Assembly: GCF_004365355.1 (NCBI RefSeq)
Contig: NZ_SODP01000001.1
Span: 875,473-939,472, forward strand
DNA length: 64,000 nt
Reading direction: 5' to 3'
From: Kribbella pratensis
Lineage (GTDB): Bacteria > Actinomycetota > Actinomycetes > Propionibacteriales > Kribbellaceae
Shown piece after piece: positions 9,634 to 17,983 of the stretch (positions within the stretch are counted from its first letter, which is position 1; each line of letters begins with the position of its first letter). The translations under genes and the position numbers were made by a program. Below the pieces are notes generated by a model that saw nothing but the letters and a program-made list of their open reading frames with translations, made no database searches and was not told where the DNA came from.

Positions 9634-11302
9634 CAGCTGCTTCCTGGAGGATCGCGGCGTCGGCTCTCCACCGGGATCGGAGAGTTGATGGCGCGACGGA
9701 ACCACTGACGGAACCACCGACAGGATCCCTTGCGGGATCGCTGGCAGGATCCCTGGCAGCATCGCTGGCGGTGGGGCAGCTGGTCGGGCGGTGGGTTGCG
9801 GGGCTAGGTCCGACCGGAGGGTGCGCGCGTCGACGGTACCGTCGCTGTGAGGTGGGCGGGGGATCGGTCCAGGTGGGGCGGGTCACGTGCACGGCGCCGT
9901 TCGTGATGGAGACGGTCCAGTTGCCGTGGTGCAGATCGATGTCGTGGCGGCGGCAGAGGAGGACGAGGTTGGAGACCTTCGTCTCGCCGCCGTCGATCCA
10001 AGACACCAGATGATGGGCGTCGCACATGATCGGTGGCGCGCCGCAGATCACGCAGCCTCGGTCGCGGGCGTTGAGGGCGCGGCGGATGGCGCGAGTGACG
10101 AGTCGCTCGGAGCGGCCGACGTCCAGTGGTTCCGAGTTCGACCCGAGGACCAGCGGGATGATCTTTGCGTCGCAGGCGAGGCGCCGGACGGTGGCAGCCG
10201 AGAGCCCGTCGCCATACACGAGCTGCCCATCCGCGTCTGCCGTAGCCGCCTTCAGATCCTCGAAGTCGATGGTCACCGTCAACTGCGCCTTGGCCCCCAG
10301 CCCCGGCACTGCGCCGACGGCGGCCTCACCCATCAAGCCGGCTCCGGACGAAAGGCGGTCCGCCGACTGCCCGGCCTCGGACGACGGGCGGTCTGCCGAC
10401 TGCCCGGCGCCGGAGGACGGATGGTCTGCGGACTGCCCGGCCCTGGACGACGGACGGGCTGTCGTCTGGCCGGACTCGAGTGCGGCGGCCGCGATGCCGA
10501 GGGTGGCGGTTAGGGCGTCGGCCTGGCGCTTGTCGCGGAGGCGTGGGTCTGGGTCGCCGTCGACGGTCTTGTGGGGGCGGGCGCCGGCGTGGATCAGGGT
10601 GCGGAGCAGTTCGGCGTTCTCGTTGGCGAGGTAGCCGCGGAACTTCACTCCGCGATACGCGGGCGTCAAGGTCAGCGACTCGCGGTCGTACGCCTTGAGC
10701 TCCTCCGGCTCGGGGCCGTCGGTATCAAGGATGTCCCGCATCTGGTTGCCCGCCTGGCGAAGCTCACCCGGCGACATGTGTGCGGCCAGCTTCACCAGCT
10801 CGCGTTCGGCCGCGTCGCGTTCGTCGATCGGCACGTGGGCCGGAACGCGCTTCAGCGCGGACACGATCGCGTCTGCTTGCGCAGGCCGCAGCAGCCATGC
10901 GCCAGCGTCCACAGCGTCCGCCTCGGCGACAGCATCTGCCTCGTCGCCAGCGTCCATAGCGTCTGGCTCGTCGACAGCGCCCAGATCGTCGGCGTGTCCG
11001 AGGGCATCTGGTGACGCGGCCGTCCGCTCAAGGGCAGCGGACACAGCTGGGTACTTCGACAGCGCCTGTACGAGTCGGAGCGTACGGCGGGCCGTCGACG
11101 CGTCCAGGCGGTAGCGGAAGCGCAGGAGCTCCGCTGTGTCCCGAGCGCCGAGCTCAGCGGCGTACCCGCTGCTCTCGATGGTGGCGACCACACCCAACCG
11201 GTAGGACTCCAGCCGGGCGATCTCGGCGTCCACTGTGTCGAGAGTCGACAGCAGTTCGCCGCCGCCCATCGACCACGCCGGCCGCTCGCCCAGGAGTTCC
11301 AT
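9602..11302 (-). CDS. DUF222 / HNH endonuclease-domain protein (13E12-repeat-like)
   Basis: 566 aa. An N-terminal DUF222 helical region (about 1-270) is followed by a C-terminal HNH domain with CVICGAPPIMCDAHHLVSW and NLVLLCRRHD (two Cys pairs plus the His residues). Family members are multicopy in actinobacteria; nuclease activity is assumed from the domain. Between the two domains lie four 11-residue repeats like SADRPSSEAGQ (33-bp units, about 10345-10470), and the C-terminus has SDPARDPVGGSVSGSV repeats. The ATG is six bases after a TAGGGT -10 element, suggesting a leaderless message. A second, diverged relative is at 47367. Confidence 0.9.
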   Translation of the reverse strand: MELLGERPAWSMGGGELLSTLDTVDAEIARLESYRLGVVATIESSGYAAELGARDTAELLRFRYRLDASTARRTLRLVQALSKYPAVSAALERTAASPDALGHADDLGAVDEPDAMDAGDEADAVAEADAVDAGAWLLRPAQADAIVSALKRVPAHVPIDERDAAERELVKLAAHMSPGELRQAGNQMRDILDTDGPEPEELKAYDRESLTLTPAYRGVKFRGYLANENAELLRTLIHAGARPHKTVDGDPDPRLRDKRQADALTATLGIAAAALESGQTTARPSSRAGQSADHPSSGAGQSADRPSSEAGQSADRLSSGAGLMGEAAVGAVPGLGAKAQLTVTIDFEDLKAATADADGQLVYGDGLSAATVRRLACDAKIIPLVLGSNSEPLDVGRSERLVTRAIRRALNARDRGCVICGAPPIMCDAHHLVSWIDGGETKVSNLVLLCRRHDIDLHHGNWTVSITNGAVHVTRPTWTDPPPTSQRRYRRRAHPPVGPSPATHRPTSCPTASDAARDPASDPARDPVGGSVSGSVAPSTLRSRWRADAAILQEAAAFASAGPAAG

Positions 11303-11308
11303 ACCTCG

Positions 11309-11331
11309 ACCCTAGGCGGCACCGCCGACGA
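11309..11331 (-). promoter_or_regulatory. RecA-independent DNA-damage (PafBC-type) promoter candidate for the DUF222-HNH gene
   Basis: On the minus strand: TCGTCGGCG, exactly 8 bases, TAGGGT. The mycobacterial RecA-NDp consensus is TTGTCRGTG-N8-TAnnnT; the match is 7 of 9 in the upstream half and full in the -10. The start codon is 6 bases downstream. Confidence 0.55.
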
Positions 11332-11530
11332 TCCACGAACCAGAATCCCCTTATTCTGTGGGCAATTCGTGGGCCCACACAGTCAACAGACCGTCGAGCA
11401 CCTTCTCCGCGTGGACGGCCGCCCACAAGGAAGGTCCGGCGCTGTCCCGAGTGGAGGCGGGGAGATGGGCAAGCGCACCTCGGGGTGTCCGGCCCAGCCC
11501 ATTCGACTGAGAAAAGCCCCTTCCCGGTCC

Positions 11531-12202
11531 TTACGCTTTGGCAGCGAACCGTGCCAGCTGGGTCCAGTCCTCCATCGCGGTCGTCAGGAGTTTCCTGACA
11601 GCAGTCTTCGCCTGCTCAAGAGCGAGATCGATGAAGCATTGGCAGCGACGGAGGTCGTCGTCATTCAGTAGGCAGAGCAGGATCCCGGTCACTTGCACAC
11701 CTCGGGCCGCAGCGACGGCTTTGCCATCGAATGGAAGTGGAATGTGCTCGATCAGCTCCCGCGCGAACCGCTTCGCCAGCCCCTCCAAACCCAAGAGAGC
11801 AAGAATGCCGCCGCCGACCCACCCGGCTAACTCGTGTGCCTTGTCCTTGGCGGCGAGGATGAACTTTGCGACGTCCGCGAGCGCGGTGCAGTGACGTCGG
11901 CGCGCTGTCGACCTTCTTCCGCTTTGCCGTCGACAGACTGCTGTACGAGCGCTCATGCGACCGGCGTGCCTTCTGTCGAGTGCGTGAGCGTCCAGTGCTG
12001 CGCTTCGAGGTACGACGTGGTGGCTTCCGGCGCTGCGGCGGCTGTCTGTCGATCGAGCCCGGGTAGACGCCGTAGGCCGTCGCTTGGAAGGCCTCTGGCT
12101 GGTGACCGGAAGATTCTTATGACGCCAGCAGCGCATGCCCTCCTGGCTGACCGGATTCCTGCAGCGGCGGCCGTTCGGCTTGATCCACCTGCACCTGGCC
12201 AC
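11531..12202 (-). CDS. Cys-rich N-terminal (zinc-ribbon-like) protein of unknown function
   Basis: 223 aa, function not recognised. The N-terminus MARCRWIKPNGRRC followed by GMRCWRHK has a C-x9-C...C-x2-H pattern that could bind zinc. Residues about 35-100 are Arg/Ser-rich and of low complexity. The C-terminal half (from about 104) reads as a real globular domain: CTALADVAKFILAAKDK, a glycine-rich hydrophobic segment, and GVQVTGILLCLLNDDDLRRC. The middle region may hide compensating frameshifts. Nothing convincing is encoded in the 228 bp between it and the DUF222-HNH gene. Confidence 0.6.
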   Translation of the reverse strand: MARCRWIKPNGRRCRNPVSQEGMRCWRHKNLPVTSQRPSKRRPTASTRARSTDSRRSAGSHHVVPRSAALDAHALDRRHAGRMSARTAVCRRQSGRRSTARRRHCTALADVAKFILAAKDKAHELAGWVGGGILALLGLEGLAKRFARELIEHIPLPFDGKAVAAARGVQVTGILLCLLNDDDLRRCQCFIDLALEQAKTAVRKLLTTAMEDWTQLARFAAKA

Positions 12203-12250
12203 ATTCCAATGGTCAGATATTGAGCTCTGGACTACATCGAAAGCGGCGTG

Positions 12251-13081
12251 TCACTGAGCGTGATCGAGGAACTTCCCGAGCTCAGGTAGCAGCTCCTCTG
12301 CGTGGAGGGACGGAAGCGAGTGGTGTGTGGCGGTCTCGAGTTGTACGACGGTTGACCCCGGCGATAGAGCCGTGACGCGGCGAGCCAGCCGGGCGGGGTC
12401 CTGGCTCTTGCTGTGGCCGGCGACGAAGACCAGGGGAGTGATGGTTCGCAGTTGGTTGTCGGCGGGGCGTTTGGGGCGGACGAAGGGGGTTGAGGGTTGC
12501 TCGGCGGCCAGGCCGGCCAGTTCGAGGACCTGGGGGTCTACCGGGAGGCCCTGGATTTCCCAGCGGAGGAAGGAGATGCTGCGAGCCCGGGAGGGGCGTA
12601 GGAGGCTCGGTAGGGCTCGGAGGATGTAGGGGAGGCGTAGGCCGACGTAGCAGTCCGTGGGGTCGACCAAAGCCAAGCGGTCGACGCGTTCCGGGTGGGC
12701 CAGGGCATAGGTCAGTGCGCTCCAGGCGCCGTACGAGTGACCGCAGAAGGCTGCCCTGTCGATGCCGAGGCCGTCGAGGACGTTCGACAGCCAGGTGTGC
12801 AGGTCGGCTGGGGTCTTCGGCGTACGGCCGGTGTTGGTACTGCGGCCGGCGTCGACGATCAGGTCGATCGCGTACACCCGGTACCGCTCAGCGAGCCGCG
12901 GCGCGACGCTGAACCAGATGGGCGAGGTCGCGCCGTGCCCTGGAAGCAGTACGACGGGCGGGCCGTCCGCGGGTCCGCAGGCGTTGACGTGCGTCGTACC
13001 GAACTCGTCGGTCAGCTCGAGCTGCTCGACCGGTACGTCCCAGCGGGTGAGGAGAGCGTCGTACGCGTCCTGGAAGGCCAT
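12251..13081 (-). CDS. Alpha/beta hydrolase
   Basis: 276 aa with the alpha/beta hydrolase fold: oxyanion segment VVLLPGHGATSPIW, nucleophile elbow GHSYGAW, an acid near VDRLALVDPTD, and catalytic His in ATHHSLPS. The substrate is unknown; the length fits small-molecule esterases or lactonases. It is divergent from a MarR regulator at 13117, with a 13-bp palindrome between them, so control by that regulator is likely. Confidence 0.9.
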   Translation of the reverse strand: MAFQDAYDALLTRWDVPVEQLELTDEFGTTHVNACGPADGPPVVLLPGHGATSPIWFSVAPRLAERYRVYAIDLIVDAGRSTNTGRTPKTPADLHTWLSNVLDGLGIDRAAFCGHSYGAWSALTYALAHPERVDRLALVDPTDCYVGLRLPYILRALPSLLRPSRARSISFLRWEIQGLPVDPQVLELAGLAAEQPSTPFVRPKRPADNQLRTITPLVFVAGHSKSQDPARLARRVTALSPGSTVVQLETATHHSLPSLHAEELLPELGKFLDHAQ

Positions 13082-13095
13082 GTCGCCGAGAATAG

Positions 13096-13108
13096 CTCAC
13101 TGAGTGAG
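13096..13108. promoter_or_regulatory. Perfect palindrome, likely MarR operator
   Basis: CTCACT-G-AGTGAG, a perfect 6-1-6 inverted repeat in the 35 bp between the divergent hydrolase and marR starts. MarR proteins typically bind such palindromes in shared promoter regions. Confidence 0.6.
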
Positions 13109-13116
13109 GTAATCTA

Positions 13117-13587
13117 GTGGGCATGCGTGAAGGAGTGATGCCGGCCGACCCCGAGCAGGCCGCCGCGCTGGAGCTGGTGCACCGGCTGCGGGACATCGTG
13201 CTCAGGTGGGAGCTCGCCATCGGGGAGTTCGCCAGGGCGACTGGGCTGCACGCCACCGACGTACGCGCGCTGGTGAGCCTCCTGGACGCCGAACGGGCCG
13301 AGGTCGAGGCCACGCCCAGCTGGCTCGCTCAGCAGCTCGGAATGACCTCTCAGGCGACGACAGCCGTCATCCGCCGCCTCGAGGCCGCCGGGCACGTCGA
13401 ACGCCTCAGAAGCCGCACAGACGGCCGCAGTACTCGCCTCCAGGTCTCCGACAGTGCTGTCGACCTCGGCTGGCAGTTCTTCGGCCCGCTCCTCGACCGC
13501 ATGATCGCCACGACCCGGACCCTCGACCCGGACCAGCAGAAGCTCGTGAAGGGCTACCTGACCGCGGTCTCCGAAGCACTGGGATAA
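13117..13587 (+). CDS. MarR-family transcriptional regulator
   Basis: 156 aa. The winged helix-turn-helix (about 65-115) contains SWLAQQLGMTSQATTAVIRRLEAAGHVERLRS-type sequence, including the wing DGRSTRLQVSD. The GTG at 13117 has a GAGG ribosome site 7 bases upstream; ATG at 13123 or 13138 is possible. It is divergent from the hydrolase it probably represses. A very strong terminator follows. Confidence 0.88.
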   Translation: MGMREGVMPADPEQAAALELVHRLRDIVLRWELAIGEFARATGLHATDVRALVSLLDAERAEVEATPSWLAQQLGMTSQATTAVIRRLEAAGHVERLRSRTDGRSTRLQVSDSAVDLGWQFFGPLLDRMIATTRTLDPDQQKLVKGYLTAVSEALG

Positions 13588-13605
13588 AGGAAGCTGGGAT
13601 AAACG

Positions 13606-13639
13606 ATAGGGCCCCGGCGACTGACTGCCGGGGCCCTAT
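13606..13639. terminator. Bidirectional terminator between marR and qcrB
   Basis: Perfect 13-bp stem ATAGGGCCCCGGC (13606-13618) with GCCGGGGCCCTAT (13627-13639), 8-nt loop, between convergent marR and qcrB. Confidence 0.9.
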
Positions 13640-13654
13640 GCGTTCGGTACTGCG

Positions 13655-15319
13655 TCAGCTGCGGTCGCTGGTGACCTCGCGGTAGGTCTCCGTGTCTTCC
13701 GTCAGCTCGTGGATCTCGTCGGGGTCGTGCGCGTGCTCGTGCGCCTCTTCGAGCTCCTGTGCGGTCGGCTTCTGCACCGCGTCGGCGAAGTAGAAGCGGG
13801 ACAGTGCGGCGCGGGCCTTGTGCAGCGCCCGGCGCGGGGCGCGTACGCCGTTGTCGTCGGTCTCCGGACCGATCTCGTGGGGCAGGACGCGGTCCCGTGC
13901 GGTGAGCGAGTACGCCTCGTACGTCGAGATCGGCTGGTGCTTCTCGGTGTACTTGCCCTCGGGCGAGCGCACGATCACACCGGTCTCGAGGCCGTGGGTG
14001 AGCCGCTCGTAGTCGGCCCGCTGCAGCGAGATCGCCCAGCGGCGCGCCACCATGAAGGCCAGGATCGGCCCCAGGATCACCGCGAACCGCAGGAACCAGG
14101 TCACGTTGTTCAGCGAGATCCCGAAGTGGGTCGCGATCAGGTCGTTACCGCCACCGATCCACAGCAGGGCGTAGAAGGTGATGAACGCGACGCCGATACC
14201 GGTCCGGGTCGGGACGTCCCGCGGCCGGTCCAGCAGGTGGTGCTCGCGCTTGTCACCGGTGATCCAGCCCTCGATGAACGGATACAGCGCGACCAGCGTG
14301 ACGAACGCGGGCGGGATGATCAGCGCCGGGATCAGCAGGTTCCAGCTGAGGGTGACTCCCCAGAAGTGCGACTCGAAGCCGGGGAATATTCGCACCGAGC
14401 CTTCCAGCCAGCCCATGTACCAGTCGGGCTGGGACCCTGCCGTCACCTCGGCGGGGTTGTACGGCCCGTACAGCCAGACCGGGTTGATCTGCATCAGCGC
14501 GCCCATCAGGGCGGTGATTCCGAAGACCACGAAGAAGAAGCCGCCGGCCTTGGCCGTGTACACCGGGAACAGCGGGTAGCCGACCACGTTCTTCTGCGTC
14601 CGGCCGGGCCCGGCGTACTGCGTGTGCTTGTGGTACACGACCAGGAACAGGTGGGCCGTGACGAGGGCCAGGATGATGCCCGGTATCAGCAGCACGTGGA
14701 CGATGAAGAATCTCGAGACGAAGTCGTCGCCCGGGAACTCGCCGCCGAAGATGAAGAAGTTCATGTACGTGCCGACCACCGGTGAGGCCTGGATCATGCC
14801 GTTGGTGATCCGCAGACCGGTGCCGGACAGCAGGTCGTCGGGGAGGCCGTAGCCGATGAAGCCCTCGACGATGCCGAGGAACAGCATTCCGAAGCCGATC
14901 AGCCAGTTCAGCTCACGCGGCTTGCGGAACGCGCCGGTGAAGAACATCCGGAGCAGGTGCACCATCATCGCGGCGATGAACAGCACGGCCGCCCAGTGGT
15001 GGATCTGCCGGACCAGCAGACCGCCGCGGACGTCGAAGGTGATGTCCAGCGTGGAGGCGTAGGCCTCCGACATGTGCAGACCCTTGAGCAGGCTGTAGGA
15101 GCCGTTGTACTGGACCTCGGCCATCGACGGCTTGAACCAGAAGGTCAGAAACGTGCCGGTCAGGATCAGGATGATGAAGCTGTAGAGCGCGATCTCGCCG
15201 AGCATGAACGACCAGTGGTCGGGGAAGACCTTCCGCAGGTTCTTCTTGCCGATCTTGGCGATGCCCAGGCGGTCGTCGATCCATTTGACCGGACCGGGAA
15301 ACTCTGTGTTAGCGGACAT
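13655..15319 (-). CDS. qcrB: Cytochrome bc1 (bcc) complex cytochrome b subunit
   Basis: 554 aa from the ATG at 15319, which has GAGGG 8 bases upstream; a GTG at 15328 overlapping the qcrA stop is the alternative. Cytochrome b oxidises menaquinol and carries two b-type haems. Histidines in helices 2 and 4 (RQIHHWAAVLF and FIVHVLLIP...TAHLFLV) are the haem ligands. The quinol site PDWYMGW matches the actinobacterial form. The long hydrophilic C-terminal tail (about 130 residues) is normal for actinobacteria. It is the last gene of ctaE-qcrCAB. Confidence 0.96.
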   Translation of the reverse strand: MSANTEFPGPVKWIDDRLGIAKIGKKNLRKVFPDHWSFMLGEIALYSFIILILTGTFLTFWFKPSMAEVQYNGSYSLLKGLHMSEAYASTLDITFDVRGGLLVRQIHHWAAVLFIAAMMVHLLRMFFTGAFRKPRELNWLIGFGMLFLGIVEGFIGYGLPDDLLSGTGLRITNGMIQASPVVGTYMNFFIFGGEFPGDDFVSRFFIVHVLLIPGIILALVTAHLFLVVYHKHTQYAGPGRTQKNVVGYPLFPVYTAKAGGFFFVVFGITALMGALMQINPVWLYGPYNPAEVTAGSQPDWYMGWLEGSVRIFPGFESHFWGVTLSWNLLIPALIIPPAFVTLVALYPFIEGWITGDKREHHLLDRPRDVPTRTGIGVAFITFYALLWIGGGNDLIATHFGISLNNVTWFLRFAVILGPILAFMVARRWAISLQRADYERLTHGLETGVIVRSPEGKYTEKHQPISTYEAYSLTARDRVLPHEIGPETDDNGVRAPRRALHKARAALSRFYFADAVQKPTAQELEEAHEHAHDPDEIHELTEDTETYREVTSDRS

Positions 15320-15324
15320 GTTTG

Positions 15325-16380
15325 TCACCCTCGTTCCCAGAAGCTCGGGCCGACCGGCTCGTGGAAGCCGCTCTGCGCAACCAGATAACCCTCGCTGTCC
15401 ACTGCCAACGGTAGCTGAGGCAGTGGCCGGGCCGCAGGGCCGAAGACGACCTTGGCGCCGTCAGCCAGGTCGAAGGTCGACTGGTGACAGGGACAGAGCA
15501 CGTGGTGGGTGGTCTGCTCGTACAGCGAGATCGGGCAGCCGACGTGGGTGCAGATCTTCGAGTAGCACAGGATGCCGTCGACGCCCCAGTTCTCCCGGCC
15601 GGGCTTGGTGCGGATCTCGCTCGGCTTGATCCGGACCACGATCACCGCGGACTTGGCCTTGGCGTTCTGGTACGCCGTCGGGTCCTCCTCCTGCAGCGGG
15701 GCCAGGTTGGCCGGCGCCGCGTTGACCAGCTGGCCGACGATCATGTCGGACGGCTTGATCGGGCGGTCGGTGACGTCGTTGACGACCCGGATGCCCTTCG
15801 CCCAGATCGTGTTGTACAGCGCCCGGCCCGGCAGCGGACCGAGGTCCCGCAGGAAGATGATGGCCGGCAGCCCGAGCACGCCCAGGGCGCCGATCAGCGA
15901 GTTGCGGATCATCTTGCGCCGGCCGAAGCCGGACTCGGCCGTGCCCTGCTTGAACGCCTCGGTGATCTCGGCGATCTGCTCCGGCGACGAGTGCGCCGGG
16001 TGCCGGTCCTCGGAGATCTCCTCGTCGACCATCAGCTTCTTGGCCCACTGGATCGCGCCGGCGCCGATCAGGAACAGCGCCAGCCCGATGCACAGGCCCA
16101 TGACCATGTTGTTCGCGTTGCCGGACAGCGGCCCGAACTGGAGGATCGAGTCCCGCGGAATCGCGAAGTACGCCACACAGGCCCCGAGCACCAGCAGGGT
16201 GGCCAGGCCGAACATGGCGGAGACCTGCCGCTCGACGCGGTCGGCGGCCTTCGGGTCGATGTCGGTGATTCGCGGTTCGTGCGGCTCCAGACCGGGGTCC
16301 GGAATCGGCTCGGCCACCTCGACCGCGCCGTGGTGCTCGCCGTCGTCCTTCACCGCCGGAAGGTTCTTCTCGTCACTCAT
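15325..16380 (-). CDS. qcrA: Rieske iron-sulfur subunit of the bcc complex
   Basis: 351 aa. The 2Fe-2S ligands are in CTHVGCP and CPCHQSTFD near the C-terminus. As in other actinobacteria it has three membrane helices (about 55-75, 90-110, 160-178) before the Rieske domain rather than one. The ATG at 16380 overlaps the qcrC stop, and the gene ends just before qcrB, so it sits in the middle of a coupled operon. It passes electrons from menaquinol to the di-haem cytochrome c QcrC. Confidence 0.96.
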   Translation of the reverse strand: MSDEKNLPAVKDDGEHHGAVEVAEPIPDPGLEPHEPRITDIDPKAADRVERQVSAMFGLATLLVLGACVAYFAIPRDSILQFGPLSGNANNMVMGLCIGLALFLIGAGAIQWAKKLMVDEEISEDRHPAHSSPEQIAEITEAFKQGTAESGFGRRKMIRNSLIGALGVLGLPAIIFLRDLGPLPGRALYNTIWAKGIRVVNDVTDRPIKPSDMIVGQLVNAAPANLAPLQEEDPTAYQNAKAKSAVIVVRIKPSEIRTKPGRENWGVDGILCYSKICTHVGCPISLYEQTTHHVLCPCHQSTFDLADGAKVVFGPAARPLPQLPLAVDSEGYLVAQSGFHEPVGPSFWERG

Positions 16381-17242
16381 GAGCCTTCGCTCCCTTGGCC
16401 TTGACGCCCTTGGCGCCGATCCAGACCGCTACGCACACCAGCAGACCGATGCCGACGAGCCAGCCCCACAGACCCTCGGACACCGGGCCGAGCCGGCCGA
16501 GGCCGAAGCCGCCCGGGTCCTTCTGGGTCTGCAGTGCCTTCAGGTAGGCGATGATGTCGGCCTTGTCCTGCGGCTGCATGACCTGGTCGGAGAAGACCGG
16601 CATCTGCTGCGGGCCGGTCAGCATGGCCTCGTAGATGTGCTTCTCACTGACGCCCATCAACGACGGCGCGTACTTGCCGTTCGGCAGCGCGCCACCGCGA
16701 CCGGCGAAGTTGTGGCAGGCCGTGCAGTTGGTGCGGAACAGCTCGCCGCCGCGGGTGATCTGCTCGTCGGTGGCCTTGCTCACGTCGTACGAGTCCTGCG
16801 CCGGGACCGCCGGGCCGGGGGCCAGTGAGGCGATGTAGGCGGCCAGGGCCTCGATCTCCTCCTGCGAGTACGCCGGGGTCTTGCGCGGGATCTGCGCGCC
16901 CGGCTGCATCGCGGGCATCCGGCCGGTGCCGACCTGGAAGTCGACCGCGGCGGCGCCGACGCCGATCAGCGACGGGCCGGCCATCTTGCCCGCGCCGTTC
17001 CCGCCGCCCTCGGCGTTCAGGCCGTGGCAGCTGGAGCAGCCGACCGCGAAGAGCTTCTTGCCCTCTTCGATCTGCTGGGACTGGGCCGAGTTGTCCGCCA
17101 CCGCGTCGTCAGGGGCGAAAGCGGCGTACGCCGAACCCACTGCCAGGAGGCCGAACAGGAGCACGACGAGGCCGGCGGACCGGTGCCGTCGTCGCGCGGA
17201 GAGAAAGCGCGCCGGTGACAAGGAAGATCTCTTCTCACTCAT
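16373..17242 (-). CDS. qcrC: Di-haem cytochrome c subunit of the bcc complex
   Basis: 289 aa from the ATG at 17242, which overlaps the ctaE stop (ATGA). It has an N-terminal signal anchor ([16 protein letters not shown]), two haem c sites (CSSCH and CTACH) each with a downstream Met-containing loop, and a C-terminal membrane helix. In actinobacteria this cytochrome replaces soluble cytochrome c and links the bcc complex directly to the aa3 oxidase. The gene overlaps qcrA by 8 bp. Confidence 0.96.
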   Translation of the reverse strand: MSEKRSSLSPARFLSARRRHRSAGLVVLLFGLLAVGSAYAAFAPDDAVADNSAQSQQIEEGKKLFAVGCSSCHGLNAEGGGNGAGKMAGPSLIGVGAAAVDFQVGTGRMPAMQPGAQIPRKTPAYSQEEIEALAAYIASLAPGPAVPAQDSYDVSKATDEQITRGGELFRTNCTACHNFAGRGGALPNGKYAPSLMGVSEKHIYEAMLTGPQQMPVFSDQVMQPQDKADIIAYLKALQTQKDPGGFGLGRLGPVSEGLWGWLVGIGLLVCVAVWIGAKGVKAKGAKAHE

Positions 17243-17901
17243 TTGAGCAGGTAGATGGTCGCGAACAGGGCGATCCAGACCACGTCGACGAAGTGCCAGT
17301 AGTACGACACGACGATCGCCGAGACGGCCTGTTCGTGGGTGAACTTTCGAGCCATGTACGTCCTGGCCAGGACGAACACGAAGGCGATGAGGCCGCCGGT
17401 CACGTGCAGCGCGTGGAATCCGGTGGCCAGGTAGAAGACCGAGCCGTACGCGTTGGACGAGATCGTCAGGCCCTCCTGCACCAGCCCGGTGTACTCCGTC
17501 ACCTGGCCGGCGACGAAGACGGCGCCCATCACGTACGTGAGGATGAACCACTCACGCATGCCCCAGTTGCGCGGATTCGCCAGCGAGCCGATCCGGCCCA
17601 CCTTGCCGTGCTCGGCGGCGAACACGCCGGCCTGGCAGGTGAACGACGACGCGACCAGGATGAACGTGTTCACCGAGGCGAACGGCACGTCCAGGTGCTC
17701 GGTCATCGCCTGCCACAGGGTCTGTGTCCCCGGAGCGGCGGCAGCGGTCGTCACCGACCGGATCGTGAAGTACGCCGCGAAGAGTGCGGCGAAGAACATC
17801 AGTTCGCTCGAGAGCCAGACGATCGTGCCGACACTGACCATGCTGGGACGGTCGTGGTGTCCGTGTTCACGAGACGCTGGGAGCGCGGTTGCAGTGGCCA
17901 C
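17239..17901 (-). CDS. ctaE: Cytochrome c oxidase subunit III
   Basis: 220 aa from the GTG at 17901, where the family-like sequence begins. Helices start at [20 protein letters not shown], then the subunit III features [11 protein letters not shown] and a C-terminal [12 protein letters not shown]. No ribosome site is close, but CATAAT lies exactly six bases before the GTG, so this is probably a leaderless message. It leads the ctaE-qcrC-qcrA-qcrB operon with overlapping or closely spaced genes. Confidence 0.95.
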   Translation of the reverse strand: MATATALPASREHGHHDRPSMVSVGTIVWLSSELMFFAALFAAYFTIRSVTTAAAAPGTQTLWQAMTEHLDVPFASVNTFILVASSFTCQAGVFAAEHGKVGRIGSLANPRNWGMREWFILTYVMGAVFVAGQVTEYTGLVQEGLTISSNAYGSVFYLATGFHALHVTGGLIAFVFVLARTYMARKFTHEQAVSAIVVSYYWHFVDVVWIALFATIYLLK

Positions 17902-17983
17902 GCGGTCATTATGTCGGTCCTCGCGTTCGGCGCTACGACCACCCCCGTGCATGTCGTGAACCGGGTGTTCCTACTGTGGAAGC

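Noticed and set aside
9370..9688. Two overlapping small frames in the 112-bp repeats
   Set aside because: They exist in copies only because the DNA is repeated; no ribosome site and no plausible protein.
13129..13140. ATG at 13138 as the marR start
   Set aside because: The apparent GAAGGAG site is only 2 bases from that ATG; the GTG at 13117 has better spacing, though this remains uncertain.
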